This document shows, piece by piece, positions 55,173 to 64,000 of a stretch of 64,000 nt of DNA. The translations under genes were made by a program, and so were the position numbers. The DNA is from Episyrphus balteatus (taxonomy: Eukaryota; Arthropoda; Insecta; Diptera; Syrphidae): positions 71,218,323 through 71,282,322 of the forward strand of contig NC_079134.1 of NCBI RefSeq assembly GCF_945859705.1. The letters run 5' to 3'. Positions within the stretch are counted from its first letter, which is position 1. Every line of letters begins with the position of its first letter. The notes under the pieces were generated by a model. That model was not told the origin of the DNA and did no database searches. It worked only from the letters and a program-made list of their open reading frames with translations.

Positions 55173-57894
55173 CACAGTGGGAAAAAAGTGGAAAAAAATC
55201 ATTGGTGTGAAAGCTGGATTTGTTTATATGTTGGAAGTTTTTCTTACAGTAATTATGTTGTAGAATCAGGATGTGAAAGCATTTCTTCCAAAAAAAATTT
55301 CTAGATTTAGAAATTTGTATTCAAAGTTGAAAAATTATGAAATCTGTGTAAATACGAGTATTTTCTAAATGGTATAAAATCAGTTAAATTTTGACTTTTC
55401 AAAAAAATTTGTTTTGTAAATATATTAAAAATAATAATTTTTCGATTTTTCATTTTAAGAATACTTATAATTTTCCGGAATTTTGAGTTCAAAAATTGTT
55501 TTAACTACTTCCTCTGTTTCCCTATGTGGGCTGACTCATATCATATGATAGTGTTGAATCTCAGCAACATTTGGCACCAAAAATCTCATCCTAGTTCGTC
55601 CTAATAAACTTTTTGTGCAATTGATTTAAAATTTTCTGGGGTTTACGAATATTAGATTCACAGCCGTTTGCTGGATCGAAACTTAAGCATTTATGTTCTA
55701 AATAAACCCTTATGTGGCAGTTTACGCAAGGGAAAAAGTAGAGAATAGGAGCTTATGTTCAATTTAAATTATTTAAGTTTCGTTTCAGCAAATGGCCCTC
55801 AGAGCAGAAAGAAACTAAAATAAAGATAATACTTAAACTAAAACCTACAAATTGTTTCTTAAATTTCTTCCTAAGTCTTTAACAATTAAGCTTGCACGAA
55901 AATCTTATTTTCTGAAAATTTATGAGAAAGAGAGGGGTTAGTAAATTACACTGGTCAACAAAATTAAACTTTTTTTTTGTTACAGAAAACAAGGTATATT
56001 TTTCTATAGGATTTTGATGTGCTGAGCTCGAATCCGAAGTCAAAAAGATTCTATCACATCACGTTTTTGAGATAATCCCGTTAGAAAATCGAAAATGCCG
56101 CTTTTTATCAGTTTTCGAGGTTATTGCTTAGCGTTTGGTTATTTGTAACGGTTTCTAAAAGAACTAAATCTTGTCTTTCTAAATCCGTTTAAATCTCTCT
56201 TCTTCGAGAAATCTTAAGTTGTAATCAACTAGTTTGGTATACCTCATGTTTGCTTTTTATAGCAAATCTCGAAAAGTTCTTTGCCAATCACTTTCAAATT
56301 TTGACACAACGTTTCATTTACATTCCTGTAAGTTCTTATATTATTTTTAACAAGAAAAAAGTTATGTTTTTCTCACTATTAATTATTTAGTATAACTATC
56401 TGACACGGCCACGCTTTGATGTATCTCACCGTGATTCACCACCTTCGTAAATATAAAAACTTGCGAGATTCTTAATGGAACGTTGTGTCAAAATTTGAAA
56501 GCGATTGGCAAAGAACTTTTCGAGATTTGCTATAAAAGACAAGATTTATTTCTTTTAGAAACCGTTACAAATTTATTTAAAACAAATAACCAAAAGCTAA
56601 AAAATAATCTCGAAACCTGGCAAAAAGCGGCATTTTCGATTTTCTAACGGGATTATCTCAAAAACGTGATGTGATAGAATTGGTCTGACTTCGGATTCGA
56701 GCTCAGCACCCAAAAAACCTATAGAAAAGTATATCTTGGTGTCTGTAACAAAAACCTTGTTGACCAGTGTTATCATTTCTGAATACAATTCAGTCTAATT
56801 TTTTATATTTATTTTTCTCTCTATTATATCTCAAACCCAAACCGTTAGAATTTTGATCGAATTTAATGTTTAACAAGATTTTTTAAGTTGATGCAATTTA
56901 ACAACTGTTATCTCTCTAGTCAATGGTGATGATTATCCAAAGTTTCGAATGAATTCAGCGTGAATATTGGTTTATAAAAATGTCTGTTTTGTTTTCAATT
57001 CAATAAAAAGGAGAATACCTATTGTGTCTACCTTTTTTAAAGTTGGATTTATGAAAAAAAAACATAATTAGTGTTCAAACCTATTTTCTCTTTTTGTTGG
57101 CGTGGCAGTGGGTGGTAATTTCTGGAGTTGGTTCCCCTTGCTTTTAATAATCTTGCCTGAAAATTTCATTAAAATCGGTTCAGTGGTTCAGGTTTAACTG
57201 AGTTTTTTCCAGTTCCCCATACAACGTGAATAACGGTTTCTATTAGAACTATTTTCCTTTTTCAAGACCTGTTTAAATCTTTTCGATATCTTTTTTATTT
57301 CCCGAGATATCTTAAAATGTAGTAAGTGGGTTCGGCTTCATATATCATAAAGGAGATAGTGACGGTATAATTTATATGGTAGATATACCATGTCAAACAA
57401 CTCAAGATATCTCAGGCAGTAAAAAAGATATCGAAAAGATTTAAACAGGTCTTCAAAGAAGGAAATCAGTTATTATATAAACCGTTACTAAATATGTTCA
57501 GACAATTTTACTTATATAAAAGAATAAGGTCCAAAGTAGTTAAAAAAAAAAATTTTTCTTGCATTTTCTAACGGTAATATTTCAAAAACAGGAGCTGATT
57601 AATTTTTATGACTTCAGATTCGAGTTCAAAACATCAAAAACCTTCAGAAAAGTATATTTTGGTTACTGCAAGTCACGTTGTCTTCGTTAAATTTCATACA
57701 AAAGTACAAGTTTTCGACTTTTTTCAACTTAAATAGCCATTTTTTACTTTAGTGGGCGAGGCAGTGGGCAAAAAGTACTGGTGTTGATTTATCTTCTTAT
57801 TTCCTATTATTCCTGAAAATTTCATCAAAAACGGTCCAGTAGTTTAGATTTTACGGAGTTTTTTCCACTCTCCCATACAAGGTTCCCCACTGTG
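55173..57894. mobile_element. Second-type Transib-like element (CACAGTGGG ends)
   Basis: Ends CACAGTGGGAAAAAAGTGG and, inverted, CACAGTGGGGAACC. Flanking pentamers are CGACG (55168-55172) and CGACC (57895-57899). It sits in LINE2 ORF1 and contains a family D element at 55949-56769. No ORF of note. Confidence 0.7.
55949..56769. mobile_element. Family D foldback element (CACTGGTCAACA ends, TTA target)
   Basis: Starts CACTGGTCAACAAAATTAAA and ends TGTTGACCAGTG, with TTA on both sides. The arms are long inverted copies (TCACATCACGTTTTTGAGAT near 56050 against ATCTCAAAAACGTGATGTGA near 56655). A 3-bp duplication and CACTG ends suggest CMC/EnSpm-like ancestry; this is weak inference. Relatives lie at 15810-16027, 40590-41015, 57540-57680 and 63655-63830. 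Confidence 0.78.
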
Positions 57895-58160
57895 CGACCG
57901 ACGTGTGTCCGCACGATCTGATCCGCTTTGTTCTTTTTGGACGATTGATCGTCTGCCACTACCGAATCTTTAGCACTCGACGTCGATGGGATTTTCCCCT
58001 TCCCTTGTTTTGAAACATGGGGAGTAGGAGGGCCAATCTCGGTCTTTTTACTCGGGCCTTTACAAGAGGAGGGGTTTGGAGCAAGACTAGCTTTTCCCAA
58101 GCTCTCCCTGTCCATAAAAACACGAGCGTTGTGTAGCCTCATTCTTTCTATATCGGACAT
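57895..58160 (-). pseudogene. LINE2 ORF1, N-terminal part
   Basis: It starts ATG at 58160 (MSDIERMRLHNARVFMDRES) and runs through PNPSSCKGPSKKTEIGPPTP and SAKDSVVADDQSSKKNKADQ before the Transib-like insertion at 57894. It is Ser/Lys-rich and probably disordered. The start lies two bases from the family E MITE at 58163, so the native 5' UTR is cut by it. Confidence 0.75.
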
Positions 58161-58162
58161 CT

Positions 58163-58646
58163 CCCAAGTAACAATTTTACTTGCATAAGGTCCATTTTCT
58201 TCGATTCGGCAAGCTATAGTTTGTATAATTTTAGTTTAAGGCTTACTTACGCAAATCATCCATTTTGGAAACAAAGGAGGTCTCTTTAAGGCTATCTGGA
58301 AGTGTTTAGAAGAAGTTTTGTAAATATAAGTTAAAGAAGACCTTCATAAGACCTGTTTGAACCGTTTTAAAGAAGCCTTCTATTTTCAAGTGACAGAAGG
58401 CTTGCATAAGACCTGTTCCAAGAGGTTCTTGTAAGTATGCAATGTTTTCATATCTCATGTATGCAATGTTTTTCACCAATAAGTATGCAAAGCTTTTATT
58501 TTAGCTTGTGGATTGCCTGTGGAGGAAGGTCTTGGGGAAATTCGGTAATGTGCGCCAAAATGATTTGCATAAGACTTGTCCTTCTTCTTAAACAAGTCAA
58601 AAAATAGCTTGCATTGACCTTTATGAAAGCTAAATTGTTACTTGGG
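58163..58646. mobile_element. CCCAAGTAAC MITE family E, copy 2
   Basis: 484 bases with ends CCCAAGTAACAATTTTACTT and AAATTGTTACTTGGG, flanked by CT. It lies in the LINE2 5' UTR just upstream of the ORF1 start. Confidence 0.87.
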
Positions 58647-58670
58647 CTGGGCCCAGTCCAGTTTGCCCAG

Positions 58671-58940
58671 CCTTTCCCTGCTAACTATCTACTTAACTAC
58701 CATCCTACGTAACATGTAACTACCTACCTAATCTATTACCCTACCTACCTAACTAACTAACTTCCTACCGATCTCTATCCCTATTTTCTTCCTATTCCAA
58801 ATACATATCCTAACATCTACATTCCTATAAATATTTCCTATCTATCTAACTACCTACCTATCTATCTACTTACATACCTACTTACATTTCTATCCACCTA
58901 ACTATCTACCTTCCTACCTACCCTTCTAATCAATCTACCT
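58671..58940. repeat. (CTAN)n microsatellite, right half
   Basis: It starts with the second CCTTTCCCTGCTA copy, then CTACCTACCTAACTAACTAA-type repeats to about 58940. It joins the tract at 44960-45053 when LINE2 is removed. Confidence 0.9.
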
Positions 58941-59248
58941 TCATACTTCTTGACACCTGGGATGCGATCCTTTTTGACGCAGACGAACAAAGTGCAACAA
59001 TGCGGAGAAGGAAACCTAACGAAGCAAAAATATAAGATATTTGACATAAATCACATAATATTTGATCTTAAAAGAAAAAAAAAGTATGACCTCAGGGGTC
59101 CCAAGAAAATAAATCGGTTTTTTGAAAGAATAATTAATATATTATCGTAGGGCCCCAAAAAATATTACTGGAATAATCTTAGCGACCAACAAAGTACAAA
59201 TGATACATCGGGGCCCCCAAAAAAATATTACTTTTTTATTTGTTCTTA
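58941..59248. other. No gene; hAT-MITE-like scrap
   Basis: ACAATGCGGAGAAGG and GAAGCAAAAATATAAGATAT resemble the right part of the 9958-10129 hAT MITE. GGGCCCC tracts are repeated near 59150 and 59212. Confidence 0.4.
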
Positions 59249-60994
59249 CACGGAGAAAACAGACCATATAGAACTAAGCGGATCGCACCTTAATTTAAGA
59301 GGATTTCTGCATAGTTTTTTGCTCAGATGACTTAAATTAAGGTAAAATCGGATGGGAGATTTTTCCACACCCACTATTTTTCTGCAAGTTAGTTATCTCA
59401 CTCTGATATAGAGGTAACTATGTACTCATTATATATTGTGGTGAATTAATAAAAAAAGGTAATTAGAAGTGGAAATACAAGTGAATTAAACTAATAAAAA
59501 GAAGTTAAAGTGTACAGACAAACATATATACATACCCATATAGAAAAATCATTTGGGGAGCACAAAAATCGATTCTTTATTAAGCAGAGGTATGTTATAT
59601 TGGAGAAACAAAATCTTAAAGTAGAAAATAATCAAATAACTTTACCAGGTCGAAGATCAAGCCAAATCTAGGCCTCTGCTGGTTTTTTTTATGCGTACAT
59701 ATATACATTAGGGCGTTCGTTATTTAGGTTTTTTTCGAAAATCAAGTTCCTAAGTGGAAAAACTGTTTCTAAATAATAAAAAAAAAATCCCCTAATTTTT
59801 TCAGATTTTTATTTTGACGCCAGATGGCGCCCCAAGAAGCATGAGTAGCATGAAAAATAAAATAAAACCCAAAAAAGACATGTATGCCCTAACTAAACCC
59901 TTTGTCCTAGAAAAATGATTTATATCTTTTTGAAAACGGTGTTTAATGTAGACAAGATCCTCATCAAAAAAATTTACCTTAAGGCCATAATTAAAAAAAT
60001 GGCCGTATAAGCCAACATTTACCTTTTTCAATTAAGAACAAACTTTAACCCTCTTAGGAACTTGATTTTCGAAAAAAACCTAAATAACGAACGCCCTAAT
60101 CTACATACGTATATTTAACAAATCTTATTTATTTTCATTTTTTCATTTATTTAGGTATAGTAGAAAGTGAATAATATATACAATATGATATTCTTAAAAT
60201 AAGTGCTGAAGACAATGCTTATTGAATTTTAATATTATTTTATAGTGTAACAGAATAATCTTAATTTTTAACATTCAATTTTGGGAAAGCTTTAGTTCAT
60301 ATGAAAACCCATTGACAATTTTTATACATTTTTTTTTTTTTTTTTTTTTTTGTGTAACTTAAAACTAAATAAAAATACTTATAAACTAAGTAGGCAAAAG
60401 TTCACCTATAAGTGGATTTTCTGAAAAAGTGCATTTATTTAAAAACTTGTTTGCTAGGGTATTTAATTTATCTAAATCAAATTCAACGTTCGACATATTA
60501 TGTAGATCGGAGAATCTTATTTATATAAAAAGTTTAAACAATTAAAGCAATTTGATTTAAGAATAAGTTCGTGAGATCGAGTCGTGCATTTTGTTTTTCA
60601 TCTATATTGAAATAAAACACCTATAAGTTTATTATAACAATTTTTTACTTGAACTTGGACGGAATATTTGATCCTTTTTTCAAAATGATAGTCCAAAATC
60701 ATTTTCCTAGGGGCCCCGCAAATTTAATCTCGCACACGCCTCATTTTGGTCTAGCGCCGCCCCTAAGTATGGTAAACTGCAACTAAAGCTTAAGTGTGAC
60801 TATGATTTTAAAATAATTATTTTTGGCCGATTTTTTTAAGATGAACATTCACATTAAAACAAGATGAAGTTCTCATTAAAGTTAACTGAGTTTAAGTGGA
60901 ATCACCTTATTTCATGCGGATATCACCTTATTTTAAGGTTGTGAAATTTAATGTGCTCATCATCTTATTTTAGGGTGACACTTTTTTCTCCATG
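59249..60994. mobile_element. 1.7-kb TA-flanked element (CACGGAGAAAA ends)
   Basis: Left TACACGGAGAAAAC and right, inverted, TACATGGAGAAAAAAG. CCTTAATTTAAG and CTTAAATTAAGG occur subterminally. TA flanks and these ends fit Tc1/mariner-type MITEs. It contains the MITE at 59711-60096. Confidence 0.6.
59711..60096. mobile_element. 386-bp MITE, ~45-bp TIR, TA target
   Basis: GGGCGTTCGTTATTTAGG at the left continues inverted-matched through CGAAAATCAAGTTCCTAAG to the right end. TA lies on both sides. No coding content. Confidence 0.88.
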
Positions 60995-61387
60995 TATTTG
61001 TTCTCTTTTGTTTTCTTTATTGACAGGGAAAGATTATGGAACAGTTATAAAGTTATCACATTTTATCATAAAGGTACTTTGCTTTATGTAAGGTAAGTAC
61101 CTAAATATTATTTTTTTAATGCCGCTTCTCTCTTTCTAGGAAAATATTTGTATCTATAAATATAATTCAACGATGCAGTAACACATTCTTTTGGGCTTTA
61201 CATAACGATGAATAGATGAATAATGGGGACTTATCACGAGTCGATTTTTGCCGTGCCGCGAAGCTTTTCGACTCGTGTGAACGTAAGCTGCAGGTGACTA
61301 AAGTGACAATACCCATTGAAAAATCCTAGTCGATTCAAGTCGTGCTACATATCGCGCGGCTTAAATCGCTTGGTGAAAAGTTGGCAT
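60995..61387. other. No clear gene; less AT-rich stretch 61230-61390
   Basis: Probably the degraded tail of the hAT relic immediately downstream on the plus coordinates. Nothing else recognised. Confidence 0.35.
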
Positions 61388-61700
61388 AAAAGTGCTTTAA
61401 AGGAGCTAAAAGATCTCTCTACATATGTAGAGACGAGTGGACCCCAATTAAAGCACTCGACATCACCCACTTCAACATTTGGAAGCTCTTGATTTGTGTC
61501 CCGATTTATTACTCAATTTACTTGTTCAACTCTCTCGAGTCCCTTATTTGCCAAAAAAAACTGATTTGTACTTCTCAACAACATCTTTTGCGACTGCCCC
61601 TTTCGCGGCTTCCAAATCTCTCTTGATTGTCAAAATCTGGAGAACTTCTACAGTCGTATATTTTAAATTGAGTAAGTTAGCTTTTGAGCCCTGATACGTG
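61388..61700 (-). pseudogene. hAT transposase relic
   Basis: The minus strand reads STYVERSFSSFKALL near 61446-61388, the ERSFS plus F/YK block of the hAT dimerisation domain. Upstream on the minus strand, VLQILTIKRDLEAAKGAVAK and VEKYKSVFFGK come before several stops. No inverted ends or target duplication were found around it, so the element is old and eroded. Alternative: chance similarity, given how short the motif is. Confidence 0.5.
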
Positions 61701-61879
61701 TCTGTTGCCGGCCGCGCAATAGAACATAGAAGACAATAAATGGTAGCAATAGCAGACAAACAATTTGCATAGGTAGATCTTTTCACTCGAATTTTGTTTG
61801 TGTGGGGTATAATTAGTGAATCCTTAATATAGATATATTGAGTAAGTAATATATTGAGTAAGTTAGCTTTTTGTTTGTA

Positions 61880-61950
61880 TTGCCAAAAAAAGGCAATAAC
61901 GAGAGAAAAGGCAAAAAAGGCAACAACGAAAGAAAAGGCAAAAAAAGGCG
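61880..61950. repeat. Short AAAGGCAA-type tandem repeat
   Basis: GAGAAAAGGCAAAAAAGGCAA and related copies, about 30-bp period, three imperfect units. Confidence 0.6.
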
Positions 61951-62204
61951 AAATAAAATACATATATTTGGCACGAGGGGGACATGAAACGTGTTTGTTT
62001 TTAATCTATAATGTCGTACGATTGAGCAAGGAAAAAAGGCAAATTCCACAACATCCTATCCCTGATCATTACATTGATGGATTCTTTTAATCATATTGAT
62101 AGATTCACTACTAGATTGATGAAAAAAATCATCTAACTGATGAATAAGATCACCATTTTGAAGAATTTAATCATGAAATTGATGAAAATAATTCATCATA
62201 TTGA

Positions 62205-62340
62205 GGAATACTACCATAATATTGATGATCATTTTCCATCATAATAACAAAATTATTAATAATTATCGCCAAGGAATACTATCATAATATTGATGATCAT
62301 TTTCCATCATAATAACCAAATTATTCATAATTATGGCCGA
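62205..62340. repeat. 68-bp tandem duplication
   Basis: GGAATACTACCATAATATTG starts at 62205 and recurs at 62273 with few changes. It lies in a region rich in TTGATGAA and ATTCATCA motifs (62070-62400). Confidence 0.85.
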
Positions 62341-62432
62341 AATTGAGGTGTCCAGATTTTGGAAAAATAATAGAGCATCAGTCTTTTTTATTTATAATTT
62401 GAAATAGTGTACCCCCCGAAAACCGTATAAAG

Positions 62433-63107
62433 TAGTGATGCCGCGAACATTCGGCCACTATTCGGTATTCGGCCTATTCGGCCTATTTTTTTGGTATTCG
62501 GTATTCGGCCGAATACCGAATACCGAATACCAAATGGAGAAGAAAAAAGACATAAATTATGATACCAAAATGTGTATTTTATTAAAAAAAATGTTATTTT
62601 AGTACTTATAATCTAGGTACTAAATGCAAGTTGTATTGAATGAAAACTATTTGTTTCGCATTTGTTAGTAGTAAACGATTACGTTTATCTTCGTACACTA
62701 TTCCTGCTTCGAAAAATAGTCTTTCGCTGTAAACAGTTGTACCAGGTAGACTTTAGCAAATGTTGTCAAAATATGAAATTTTGTAGTATGTGTTGACCAC
62801 CACTTATATGGGACTGCCGTTCGATCTTGGCGAACAGTCCTCATATATGTATAACTCGATTTTAAATGTCTAACTTTGCAGTAGTAGGTAGTGTGTTCAG
62901 ACATTTCTCTTAAAATTAGTTCAGTTATTCATCGTTACAATACGATGTTGTTGGGAATTTTTTAAGCCACATCTTTTCTTGAGACAAAGTATAAAATTTA
63001 TAAAATTACCAACGTTTTTTGTGTCATTGGCCGAATATTCGGTATTCGGCCGAGGAGCGTGGCCGAATATTCGGTATTCGGCCAAATCAATGTTCGCGGC
63101 ATCTCTA
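62433..63107. mobile_element. 675-bp hAT element with perfect 8-bp TSD
   Basis: Ends TAGTGATGCCGCGAACATT and, inverted, TAGAGATGCCGCGAACATT. GTATAAAG is perfect at 62425-62432 and 63108-63115. Subterminal ATTCGGTATTCGGCC motifs, several of them palindromic, occur at both ends. It carries the last codons of a transposase. Confidence 0.95.
62606..62735 (-). pseudogene. hAT transposase C-terminal remnant
   Basis: The minus strand is open to a stop at 62606 and reads SERLFFEAGIVYEDKRNRLL then LTNAKQIVFIQYN. This matches the SERLFSxAGxVxxxKRxRL signature of hAT transposase C-termini. The rest of the transposase is missing, so this 675-bp copy is an internal-deletion derivative that kept both ends. 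Confidence 0.88.
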
Positions 63108-63115
63108 GTATAAAG

Positions 63116-64000
63116 CACAAAATTATAGTTGTCAAACCTTTGAATTAGATATTTATTATATTTTGATTATACCTCCACTCCCAAAATTGGCTCGACCTAA
63201 TAGCAGAAAACTGGCTTTTTTCTCACTTTTGAGTTTTGACTGTACATAGAAAGTTTCGGCGTTAGATTACTTCTATGAAATGATGGTTATAATAACGATT
63301 GTAGGTTCATTTTGTAGATAGTTATAAGAAATATAGTTCATTGTTCAAGAATTACCCAAACAAATCAAAATTCGTCAGATCTATGAAAAAATGTTATTTT
63401 CCCCCTACCTTGTGAGACAAACCCGCACTTTTTGATAAGTCAAAAATTTTCTTACCTATAAACTTACCAAAAAACTTAAAGGAATGCAAATATTTTTTTC
63501 GATTTGCCATGAAACCCAAACGAACATAAGAATATTCACCAAACATGTTGAATTAATTTTAGGATTTCTCGGAGAAGAAAAGCAATTTCAAAAAGATTTA
63601 AACAGATTTTGAAAGAAGAAGTTTAGTTCTTTGAGAAATTGCCACAAATTTAGTTATAACATATTAATACGCAAAAAGACATAACCTCAAAAACTGTTAA
63701 AAAAGGGTATTTTGGATTTTCTAACGGTAAAATCTCAAAAACGTGATGTGATAGAATTTTTCTGACTTTGGATTCGTGTTCAGCATACGAAAAACCATTA
63801 GAAAAGTATACTCTGACTTCTATAAAAAAAACTTTTCGATTAGTGAAATCGAATTGGGCAGACAAAATGAATGGATTTAGATTTGAAAATCTGAAGATAT
63901 AAAAATGATGACAATTTGATTTAAACGCCGTTAAAAAGAGACATATTTCTTCTAAAAATAGAGCCATTATTTGAGTTTCTACCATTAGTATTAAAAGAGT
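63116..64000. other. No gene; family D-related repeat at 63480-63830
   Basis: TTTCTAACGGTAAAATCTCA and CGTGATGTGATAGAATTTTT near 63720 match family D; 63480-63640 also matches related text at 49660-49820. Otherwise unrecognised AT-rich DNA to the window end. Confidence 0.55.

Larger units (their letters stand above)
45054..58670 (-). mobile_element. I/LOA-like LINE (LINE2), split by later insertions
   Basis: A minus-strand LINE bounded by the 13-bp duplication CCTTTCCCTGCTA (45041-45053 and 58671-58683), inserted in a (CTAN)n microsatellite. From 58160 downward: ORF1 in pieces, then ORF2 with the end of the endonuclease, RT and RNase H. The 3' UTR ends TAACCTAACCTAACC. It is cut by elements at 58163-58646, 55173-57894, 50527-54071, about 49150-50215 and 45219-46158. 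RNase H downstream of RT places it in the I superfamily; LOA affinity is inference. Confidence 0.9.

Overview
The window looks like AT-rich intronic DNA of an insect. The evidence is one intact exon of a Dpr-interacting-protein (DIP) type immunoglobulin gene with good splice sites, insect-type retrotransposons (BEL/Pao, a CR1-like LINE, an I/LOA-like LINE, a Ty3/gypsy relic), many hAT, Tc1/mariner and Transib-like DNA elements, and an insect-telomere-like (TTAGG)3 tail. The order of insect cannot be fixed from the sequence alone; a fly is plausible. No bacterial-type gene, operon, rRNA or functional tRNA gene was seen.

Layout. 1-5730: a giant foldback structure whose arms carry a ~160-bp tandem satellite. 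5731-9133: AT-rich intron with a Tc1-like transposase relic and a 42-bp minisatellite. 9134-9319: the DIP-type exon, the only convincing host coding sequence. 9382-12447: a foldback element, a 172-bp hAT MITE and a 1.4-kb hAT with a transposase relic. 12448-34781: a nest of transposons enclosed by one hAT element with a perfect 8-bp target duplication. 34926-36306: another hAT. 36838-44311: two direct copies of a 1.4-1.8-kb repeat around a foldback element. 44400-44646: a gypsy RNase H relic. 45054-58670: a second nested nest, built on an I/LOA-like LINE bounded by a 13-bp target duplication. 58671-64000: microsatellite, MITEs and hAT relics.

The two nests can be peeled in order. In the first, the outer hAT received a CR1-like LINE. 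The LINE ORF2 was then cut by at least seven elements: 14397-19730, 20028-20682, 20841-21834, 22475-22700, 23365-24789, 25081-25332 and 25759-33940. In most of them the flanking duplication can be read and the reading frame resumes across the gap. The last one, a Transib-like element with CACAGTG ends, itself holds a Harbinger-like MITE and a nearly intact BEL/Pao retrotransposon (27441-33609). The two BEL LTRs differ at about two of 350 positions, so it is the youngest dated layer. In the second nest the LINE was inserted into a (CTAN)n microsatellite. It was later cut by two Transib-like elements, two copies of a CCCAAGTAAC-ended MITE and smaller repeats. One of the Transib-like elements carries a palindromic and tandem array of a 526-bp unit with tRNA-like pol III boxes.

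None of the transposon proteins is intact: BEL has one frameshift and two stops, LINE1 has its RT YADD tyrosine replaced by a stop, and LINE2 has YAND in place of YADD plus a frameshift and a stop. The functional content is therefore one exon of a neuronal surface protein in a very long, transposon-filled intron. Junctions, target duplications and relic motifs were read by eye; no search or alignment was run.
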